DNA of 64,000 nt, from contig NC_092648.1 of the NCBI RefSeq assembly GCF_032118995.1, forward strand, positions 20,612,450 through 20,676,449, given 5' to 3'. A program made the position numbers and the translations under genes. The notes beneath the pieces are model-generated. The model was not told the DNA's origin. It saw only the letters and a program-made list of their open reading frames with translations, and did not search any database. Shown piece after piece: positions 56,101 to 64,000 of the stretch. Positions within the stretch are counted from its first letter, which is position 1, and each line of letters begins with the position of its first letter. Source of the stretch: Asterias amurensis. Lineage: Eukaryota; Echinodermata; Asteroidea; Forcipulatida; Asteriidae.

Positions 56101-59100
56101 CCAGTGCTATCCAGGGTCAATGGTTCTCTGCATTCACAACGGAAGGAGCCCTTCTCATTAATGCAGTTACCATACAGACAAACCTCTTCCTGAGATGCAC
56201 ATTCATTTATATCTAGGACGGATAGAAGACAAAAGTAGAAATTAAAGAATATATTGATGTTATTTCTGGTTCATAAAAAAAAGCTGGTTGTAGCCTAGGG
56301 GATAGATTACTGTAAAAATTAAAATTTAAAAATTTAAAAACAATAAAATGTAGGCCTACAATAAATTACATATTTAGCATTTACATTTGCAGCTAACAAA
56401 TTATAAAAAATATTTTTGGGGTTTATATTGAAATTATAAAAAAGACAGAAAAAACCCACACACTTTAAAAGAGAAATTTAGACGTTCAAAATACTGACAA
56501 AGACTAGGCCAAACAAACAGCAGTAATTAGCATACTCAACTAAAATAAAAAAGTCTTTAAAGATGGCAATAATAATAAATAGAACTTATACTGTGCATAA
56601 CATCTAAACCATAATACAAGTAATAATAATATACATTTATGATTATACAGTGCTTAATACTACCAGTAAGTTTTTAAATGCTATGGTGCTGATGTCCTAA
56701 AAGACTAATTAGTAAACCCAGGAGATCAACAGCACCACAATACAGTGATACAAACTTACAAAAATAATGCAATAATAAATGCAGAACAAAAATATGAGAA
56801 AGGTACACAATTTAAAAGAAAGCACTTAACAACGAAGGAAATAATGATCGATGGAACAAATTTAAAAAGGACTAAAACAAGCACTTTAAAACGTTAACCG
56901 AGAAGCACTCTGTTAACAAAATCTGGACTTAAGTTATAGCCACAAAAGCTAACACAGATTTTTACAACAATAGAAACATGGAAGCCTGTAAAAGGAAGCA
57001 TGGGTCAAAATAAAAAGAAATTAAATTGTGTACAATTCTGTAAAAGCAAAATGCAGAATATACATTAGATAACACATTTATGCAGTGAAACTATAACGCA
57101 AACCAATAAAACACAGATCAGCATATTCAATTCAAAACAGTGAGTTTTTAAAGATGGATATAAAGTTAAGAAATGAAGGATGAGAACGAAATATGTCTCG
57201 TTTAATGTTTAGAAATTCACTGCAGGCTTGGAAAAGAACACATCAATGTTTTTTGAAGAAATAGTAGACTCTATGACAAAATAAATCAAAAACTATTAAA
57301 ATTGCAGCACACAGTTCTTGAACCACACAGTTCTTTACTTTCATGAAAACAATAAGTGTCAAAATGTAAAGGCCCTTTTTGAAACCACCTCTTGGGCTCA
57401 GACCTTGGCCTTGGAACCATCAGTAAGTTTAAAAACATTAACTCATGGTGCAGGACTTCAAACTGACAAATGATCCATAAGGGTTTTTGTTTTGCTTTCT
57501 CTGTCCCAAGTTTTCTTTCGTCTTACTGTGCTACACCTCTACCGAAGTAACACCATTTTCGAAAAAAGCAACCACCCAATCCTTGACAACATTTGCCCTT
57601 TTTGAAACCACGTCAAATTTTTGTTTTGAAAAGTAACATGTGACTCACCAACACATCGGTTCTCGTCCTCAATCAGTCGATACCCGTCGGTACATTGGCA
57701 TCTGAATCCTGCATCAATATCAATGCATATTCCATCGGTGCATGGGCTGGGTGTTTGGTTACATTCATTGATACTCTCCGTGTTGCCGCCGGTGAAAGCG
57801 CGTCTAGGGGGCTCTGGCAATGAGTTGGGGTCACCTGAATGGACAGAGGAATATTTGTAACAGTTGTGTTATTGTTCTTTTATGTTGTCTTTTTTTATAT
57901 TTTATTCTGATGTGTGATCAGACATAGTGGGCCTGGGGGCCTGTTCGGGGTTTCCCTTTTGCCTCGCATTGTATTTTGACGTTTGTGCAATTCAGAATTC
58001 TTCGATGCACTTGGCCTCATGCTAAGGGTGTGGTTTTTGGTACCAAGTCCCATCAAATTCAAGTAAAAACCATATGATGGATTTTTGATACAGAAATGAA
58101 AAAAGACATTGCATAAAAAAAATTAAAAAAATAACAGTAAAATACATCTTTAAACAGATGTTAGATTTGCATTGGGGATAAAGAATATTATTTGTTTCTA
58201 CCATAAACCGGTTTGAAATGCACTGTTTACTCAGTATTTTCCCCAGAGTCATGAGAAAAACAAATCCACAGGCACTCGGGTGGGATTGAACCTCAGACCT
58301 TTGCACTGCTAGAGCAGATGTTTACCACTGGACCACCGAGCTAGGACCAAGCTCGGTGGCTAGAGGCAGTATGAATCCTATGTGGTAATGCAGCAGTGGG
58401 TACCAAACCGATTTAATGGATTATAATTTTGGTTTCCCTTCAACACCGATGTGGGCACTAGGGTGGGATTGAACCTCAGACCTTTGCACTGCTAGAGCAG
58501 ATGTTTACCGCTGGACCACCGAGCTAGGACCAAGCTCGGTGGCTAGAGGCAGTATGAATCCTATGTGGTAATGCAGCAGTGGGTACCAGACCGATTTAAT
58601 GGATTATAATTTTGGTTTCACCCTAACACAGATGTGTGTTAACACTGTATACTCATACTCCTGAGTTTTACATATTACTCGATCGGGATTCGAACCCATG
58701 ACCTTTGCAATTCTAAAATATATATCTTTCAAATTCTACCTGTTGGCACACAGAACATGGAGTTGTAGTCAAAGGCTGAGCGTGCAGGGCAGATGCACAG
58801 GAACCCGCCATCCTCATTCACGCATAATCCATTGTTACATATGTCCTCATTCACTGAACATTCATCTATATCTGTGGGCAGAGAGACAAAAACAGCTGAA
58901 TGATTCATTTTGGAAGACAACAGTTTGGGGGATCATTAATGAAACAATTTATAAAACAAGAAGAACAGTTTGTTTGGTGATGGATCGGGAAACCGTTCCT
59001 CTTTAAAGACACTGTACACTATTGGTAATTGTCAAAGACCAGTCTTCTCACTTGGTGTATCTCAACATATGCATAAAATAACAAACCTGTGAAAATTTTA

Positions 59101-62100
59101 ACTAAATTGGTCACCGAAGTTGCAAGAGAATAATGAACGAAAAAACACCCTTGTTGCACAAATTTGTGTGCTTTCAGATGGCTAATAAAAGGCTTTAGGT
59201 CTAGAATTGTTTAATATTTGATTACCTCTTTCCCCAAACATCCCTCAACACAAACCCAAAATCAACCAAACAAACGGACAACAAACTAAATCAGAAACCT
59301 GACCTAAATAGGAAGAAATTTATCGAAGTTGGGGAAAGGGGGCTTGAATAAGATAACAACTCTGCTTGGTTAACCGTAACTAACCAATACATGATCTGGA
59401 TGATGCATCGTGTTCATAGCCTTCAATACAAGCACAGCTATAGTCTCCATACGTATTGATGCAGTTAGCCTGGCCACAGATTCTAGGGAACTCTGCACAT
59501 TCATTGATATCTACAGTAAAAAATTGTTTTTTTATAGATTAGAATGGTTATAGAATAGAAATAGAGTAGCAGTTTTATTAGCAACCTTAATATATAAATG
59601 GTTGGATTAAATACACTTGATACAAAGTAACAATTTCTTTAAAATTGCTTAAATGCTACAACGCAAAAGATTTAGCTGAACACGTTTGAAAACATCGAGA
59701 CCAATGATATGTACAAAACAATGGAAATGCGACTGGTATAAAAGTCTTAAAGGACAATGGGTATGAAACATATAACTAGCAATTGAAATAAAGAGAGAAT
59801 GGCACAATGAGATCTCAAAAAAATACATATGGCAACAAGAAAAAAACAGCAGAGTCTAACGACAAAAGTTGAGCCAATGATTAAAAACAATCACAGGAAT
59901 TTGTAGTATTGGACTCACATCATTAAAACATAGTTATCCTCAAATACAATACAATAAATACACAAAATTTATACACAATTAGAATACAAAGATACAGTTA
60001 ATTACTCCAATAAGAAATATTTGTTATCAATCGAAGTGGGGGAGGGGGTTGAAAAAGGTTGAATGATTGAAATTAGGAAGTCTACATTTCTACCAGGGGC
60101 CAATTTCACTGAGCTGCTTCATCAGCAGAAAATAGTGCTTATAAACCAACTTGATGCCAAGTGGTAATCATACAAATTGTACATATTAATGACATGGTAT
60201 TTTAGCTGGTGTCCTTATTCTAGAAAACATAACTCTGTTGTCTTTAGCAAATCTTTGTGCTATGAAATTGGGCACAGGTAGCTAGGCAGATAAAAATATT
60301 GTGTGACATTAAAAATATATACCTATTTATATAATTTCTTGAGCAAGAACATAAAAATGGCAAATAGAAACGACATGAACCAGCAAGATCCTGACGGACT
60401 GCCTAGTGCCTGAAAGAAACAAAGGGGGCTCCCTCTATAGATGGAACAGACACAAATATAAAGATATAATGTTACTATAAGTATCACTGGTGGTTTTTAC
60501 ATCAAGTACGTTCTCTCATGGGGGTGGGGGGGGTGGGGGTTCCAACTCTACTTTGAACGCCTTAAATGGCTCTGGAGGCATTGAGTTTGAGATGATTTTT
60601 TTACCTTGACAGTGATTACTCTGCCAGCTAAATCTTTCTCCGTCCGGGCATTCGCAGTCATGATCGTCACCGTTAGGTACACAGGTACCGTTACCACAAA
60701 TACCTGGCACACTGGTGCAACTATTTCCATTCTCAGCTTTAATAAGAAAAAAACATCAAAACAAATATCAACTGGATGATAAATAATTGTGTGTCATTGG
60801 TAAGTGTCATTGGTACCAAGTGAGAATTGGTATTAATACTACAATTACCAGGAGTGCGTTTTGGCAGTCGTAACCAAAAACTGTCTTGGTCGATGGCCAG
60901 TGATTAACTAAGTGAGTGGTAAACTCAACCGAAACAGTTAGTGGTAACGACCGCCAAAATGCACCCCAGGCCAGGGCTTGAATTTAACACTAGACCGCAA
61001 GCCCGAGGCAAGTGGTTTTAGTGTCGGGCCAGTAAACTTATAATTAAACAAGTCCGGCAGTATTGTGTTTTTCAATTGGAAAACATTGTACCTCCCTATG
61101 TGTATTATATTAATATATTTCAATAGTATGAAAACAACTTCTTTTGGGTAATACACTGTAGAGCTGCTTAAGCACGAAGTATTGCTGAACCATTTTCTGC
61201 TTAGCAAAAATGAGCAGGATACCAATCATGGATTGTACATGTGACATGTTATTTTGGCTGGTAATTGGATTGTTGTTTGTATATTGTTGTCATGCTTATC
61301 TAGTTTTTGTGCTTAAGCAGCTCTATGAATGTATCTGATTGTCTTCACCATGTGCAAAGACATTGAGACCACAGATATCTAATAGCCTTGTGCAGCAGTT
61401 ATCAGAGTTATTGAACAAAATATTGTATGTACATGTGTATAATACTATGGGTAATGGTCAATGGATGTAATTTAAGATAAAATGAATGATGTTGATGACG
61501 TGATGTAATGACCACTTTCATCTGAGGTGTCTGACGCTTAAGACTGTGAGGGCTCGACGTAGTCCTTTCAAGAAAAAAACACAAAAGTCGAGGAAGGTTT
61601 AAGACAAATCCTGAAATCAGGAGGAATCTCGACAAATCACTGTCTGTTTAGAAGTAAAACAGCAGGAGTTTTTTCCCTAGGTACATATCCGGGTTTTGCT
61701 TAGTAAGTTTCATTTCATGCTTAGCACACTTGCCTAACATCTTTATACAATCGGATAACTGAAACAGTGCATGTTATTACAGTGCAACATAATGCAATAT
61801 AAAAAAGGCATGTGATGTTAGCAAACACCATAGTTTGAAATCAAAATATCAATTATGAATAATCAATGGAGATAAGTATTGTGGAGGATAAGAAAATCAG
61901 CATTATCTTGTGGTACTACCGACCATTTTTTGTGTTAATATATCGAAATAAATAAATCAATCAATCAATTAAGAGGGCTCCAAACACCACCACAAACTCA
62001 TTATAAGTAGCCTTTGCCCTAGTGAGTAGTCTCATAGTGTCAGAGTACGTCAACCCTGCTTGCATTGTGATTTCCACTAACTGCTAAGCATAAATAAAAA

Positions 62101-63264
62101 CCAAAGCAGTCAGAACAAGCTAGGCCGATGCATCGCGGTGAAAGTCACGTCTGGATGAATTAAGATGATGAAGATGCATATGGAGATGATTGATGATGAT
62201 TGCCAGCCGGTTTCACCAAACTTTACACAAATGTGTGTAAGTCAACTTTTGCAAGATTTGTTTGTTAGTGGAGCACAACTTGGGTGGGGGGGCATTCAAA
62301 ATAGTCAATGTTGAATTGCGATTAGTTTTTCTTCTTCGGAATTGTGGGTTGGTAGGTCAGAAGAAATAACTGAAAATCTAAAAAAATAAAATGAAGAAAA
62401 AATACCAAGCTGGCCACGATCGTCAGATTAAAGGCAGTGGACACTATTGGTAAATACTCATAATAATTATTAGCATAAAACCTTTCGTGATAAAGAGTAA
62501 TTTGGGGAGGTTGATAGTATAAAACATTGTGAGAAACGGCTCCCTCCGAAGTTACGTAGTTTTTGAGAAAGAAGTTATTTTCCACAAACTTGATTTTGAG
62601 ACCTCAGATTTAGAATTGGGGTCTCAAAATCAAGCATCTGAAAGCACACAACTTTGTGTGACAAGAGTGTTTTTTTCTATCATTATTATCTTGCAACTCC
62701 GACGACCAACTTGAGCTCAAATTTTCACAGGTTTGTTATTTTATGGTTATGCACATGTTGAGATACGCCAAGTGAGAAGACTGGTCTTTGACAATTACCG
62801 ATAGTGTCCACTGTCTTTAAACTACAAAGCTGTTTGCTTTAAGCCAGGAAAAAACCCATTGAAAAGTACTTGCATGGAGACCTTCCATCTAAAATATCTG
62901 GTTGATTTGAGGCATCACTTTGTTCTTCAGTGTAGAAATAACATTATGGAACCATTGAATATTTAAAAACCAAAATTTGGGGTTGGTGGGTGGGTAAAAA
63001 AAAAAAAAATCAATAAATAAATAAACTGTCGACTATTCTGAATGGGGGCATTCTGAAAACGTTGCACAAGAGCACTCACAAATTTGCATAAAGTTTTGTG
63101 AAAACGGCTCGGAGATGATTGTTATTAACACAACCCACCAAGGCACAATGAGAGCAGGTCATCAAACATATAGCCAAGGGGACAGGTACACAGATGGAAT
63201 CCATCAAAGTTTTGGCAGGTTCCGTTGCCGCAAGTCTGGAAATCAACCTGGCATTCGTCATAGT
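53006..63264 (-). CDS. Fibrillin/LTBP-like EGF and TB domain matrix protein, C-terminal part
   Basis: Ten exons: 63264-63139, 60736-60605, 59510-59385, 58871-58740, 57834-57649, 56212-56087, 55356-55168, 54632-54473, 54150-53513, 53157-53006, about 655 residues and a TGA stop. The gene runs off the window's right side. Order: six single-exon EGF domains, several calcium-binding (DINEC, DIDEC starts), then a TB domain with the CCC triplet ([20 protein letters not shown]). Next come a linker, a block of about 210 residues rich in Pro, Gly, Gln and Tyr, and a last EGF. EGF exons are phase 1 to phase 1. EGF plus TB is the signature of fibrillins and LTBPs, which build microfibrils and bind TGF-beta family factors outside the cell. 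The Pro-Gly-Gln-Tyr block is not part of the vertebrate proteins. Start, signal peptide and full length cannot be seen. Confidence 0.88.
53513..54150 (-). CDS. EGF/TB gene, Pro-Gly-Gln-Tyr repeat exon
   Basis: Acceptor ATTCAG|GTTTGA, donor GCAAG|GTAAGA, phase 2 in and 1 out. About 212 residues with some 12 units of the form [14 protein letters not shown] and variants (PPYTGRQ, NPAGQ), no cysteine. The same stretch gives misleading open frames in other readings. Confidence 0.88.
54473..54632 (-). CDS. EGF/TB gene, linker exon
   Basis: Acceptor ATGTAG|ATGAAC, donor GGAAGT|GTAAGT. Encodes a linker with one cysteine pair position ([19 protein letters not shown]) and [15 protein letters not shown]. 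No domain recognised. Confidence 0.78.
55168..55356 (-). CDS. EGF/TB gene, TB domain exon
   Basis: Acceptor CCCCAG|CTGTTA, donor TGGAT|GTGAGT. Encodes [18 protein letters not shown], then [20 protein letters not shown]. The cysteine triplet and following GxxWGxxCxPCP are the TB signature. Confidence 0.88.
56087..56212 (-). CDS. EGF/TB gene, calcium-binding EGF exon
   Basis: Acceptor TCCTAG|ATATAA, donor TATCT|GTAAGT. Encodes [20 protein letters not shown] and [17 protein letters not shown]. Confidence 0.87.
57649..57834 (-). CDS. EGF/TB gene, linker plus EGF exon
   Basis: Acceptor ATTCAG|GTGACC, donor TGTTG|GTGAGT. A Pro/Arg-rich linker ([17 protein letters not shown]) precedes [20 protein letters not shown] and [11 protein letters not shown]. 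Confidence 0.87.
58271..58630. repeat. Tandem duplication of a tRNA-like SINE piece, period 183 bp
   Basis: Two copies of TGGGATTGAACCTCAGACCT followed by CCACCGAGCTAGGACCAAGCTCGGTGG-type sequence. On the minus strand this reads like a tRNA A box and B box. Preceded at 58158 by the SINE-B start. Confidence 0.8.
58740..58871 (-). CDS. EGF/TB gene, calcium-binding EGF exon
   Basis: Acceptor CCCACAG|ATATAG, donor CAACAG|GTAGAA. Encodes [20 protein letters not shown] and [16 protein letters not shown]. Confidence 0.88.
59003..59230. mobile_element. TTAA element, family 1, 3' half missing
   Basis: TTAAAGACACTGTACACTAT start and family inside to about TTTGATTACCTCTTTC, then unrelated sequence. 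Confidence 0.75.
59385..59510 (-). CDS. EGF/TB gene, calcium-binding EGF exon
   Basis: Acceptor CTGTAG|ATATCA, donor TATTG|GTTAGT. Encodes [20 protein letters not shown] and [11 protein letters not shown]. Confidence 0.87.
60096..60277. repeat. Degenerate GGGCCCAATTTCAT foldback copy
   Basis: GGGGCCAATTTCACTGAGCT opens and GCTATGAAATTGGGCACAGG closes, with AGCAGAAAATAGTGCTTA inside. Confidence 0.65.
60605..60736 (-). CDS. EGF/TB gene, EGF exon
   Basis: Acceptor TTAAAG|CTGAGA, donor GTCAAG|GTAAAA. Encodes [20 protein letters not shown] and [11 protein letters not shown]. Lacks the DxxEC calcium-binding start. Confidence 0.83.
61160..61330. repeat. Degenerate foldback copy of the same family
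   Basis: GAGCTGCTTAAGCACGAAGT and TTTTGTGCTTAAGCAGCTCT are inverted arms. The outer GGGCCC ends are lost. Confidence 0.65.
62428..62820. mobile_element. TTAA element, family 1, near-intact
   Basis: TTAAAGGCAGTGGACACTAT and inverted ATAGTGTCCACTGTCTTTAA, TTAA on both sides. In an intron of the EGF/TB gene. Confidence 0.88.
63139..63264 (-). CDS. EGF/TB gene, EGF exon
   Basis: Acceptor ATCACAG|ACTATG, donor CCTTG|GTGGGT. Encodes [20 protein letters not shown] and onward, with the six EGF cysteines. First exon of the gene visible in the window. Confidence 0.85.
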
Positions 63265-64000
63265 CTGTGATGACGACCAGAACATGGTTATAGGAATCCA
63301 CACTGATTGAATACTAATGATATCAGAGTTGGTCAATGACAGTAAAAAACAATGGGGTAAAGGGGTAAAGTTTCAACTTTTTCAATAAATGTATTTTGTT
63401 CTCTCGGTTTGAATAAAACACTTGACAATTTAATACTTTCAAGTATGAGATATCTCACAAAATAAATCTCAGGTTACCAAAATCTTGTTCTGTTCTGATT
63501 TGAGGTTGAACACAGACAAATTGACTAGAGTGGGATTTGAACCAACAACCTCCAGAGTAACTTGCTGCCACTCTACATTTTGAGAGAATCAAGTTAAACA
63601 GTCAAACTGTTTTCTCTTACGAGTGTGGGGTAAAAATCTTTTAAGAAGTTACTGCCCATACCAGCTTCATCACAAGGAAGCTTTTTGAGGGAATTTTTTC
63701 ACATTTGAGTCTTCTAAGTTAGGAGGGATGCAGTGCTCTTTAAACAAAATCAAAATAAATATTTCTTTTGAGCCATTCAAATAATTAAATTATGTTACTT
63801 TCTAACACCAGTGGTTAAGAGTAAAATATGTTTTATTTTACCGAATGTTTAATTAATCAAGTAAACTCCACCTCTTTCAGTGATAACCGCTTTGGTTTTT
63901 TGGTGAAAACAGGAAAAATAATTTCAATCACTGGTTAAATAACAACTACACACTCACATAGATTCAAAAACAAATAAATTTATGAAACTTTGTATCTCCT
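63265..64000. other. Intron of the EGF/TB gene up to the window edge
   Basis: No further exon seen. A tRNA-like B box (GGGATTTGAACCAACAACCT, 63532-63551) marks a possible SINE fragment. The rest is plain AT-rich sequence. Confidence 0.4.

Overview
The window looks like nuclear DNA from an echinoderm, most likely a sea star. Genes are split by long AT-rich introns with GT-AG borders. Introns and spacers are packed with short palindromic (MITE-like) repeats. The encoded proteins are animal families: ankyrin-repeat, MS4A/CD20-like, nicotinic-type Cys-loop receptor, UPF0669/C6orf120, and an EGF/TB matrix protein. The sea-star placement is inference from this mix; no species marker is present.

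Layout. (1) 308-17260, minus strand: a 13-exon gene for a protein of about 1054 aa, with many ankyrin repeats, an acidic stretch and a coiled coil. All splice phases join cleanly. (2) 23624-27632, plus strand: a 4-coding-exon MS4A/CD20-like four-span membrane protein, 232 aa. A possible non-coding first exon lies in the CpG-rich patch at about 20.25-20.72 kb. (3) 30185-38435, minus strand: a 6-exon alpha-type nicotinic acetylcholine receptor-like subunit of about 400 aa. It has vicinal cysteines, a very short M3-M4 loop, and a one-base deficit at one splice donor. (4) 43870-44412, plus strand: an intact single-coding-exon homologue of C6orf120 (UPF0669), 180 aa, followed by a long gene-free stretch. 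(5) 53006 to beyond 63264, minus strand: the last ten exons of a fibrillin/LTBP-like protein (six EGF domains, one TB domain, a Pro-Gly-Gln-Tyr repeat block, and a last EGF). Its 5' end lies outside the window.

Spacers and introns hold at least three palindromic element families bounded by TTAA, several foldback families, a 1.29-kb hAT-type element with a perfect 8-bp target duplication, tRNA-derived SINEs, a LINE remnant, tandem duplications and long G runs. In two places TTAA elements abut and share a single TTAA.

The five genes have unrelated roles (scaffold, membrane, ion channel, secreted, matrix) and do not form a pathway. The most interesting items are the odd nicotinic receptor, the Pro-Gly-Gln-Tyr block inside an EGF/TB matrix protein, and the nested TTAA repeats. 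I did not find a convincing new multi-gene system.
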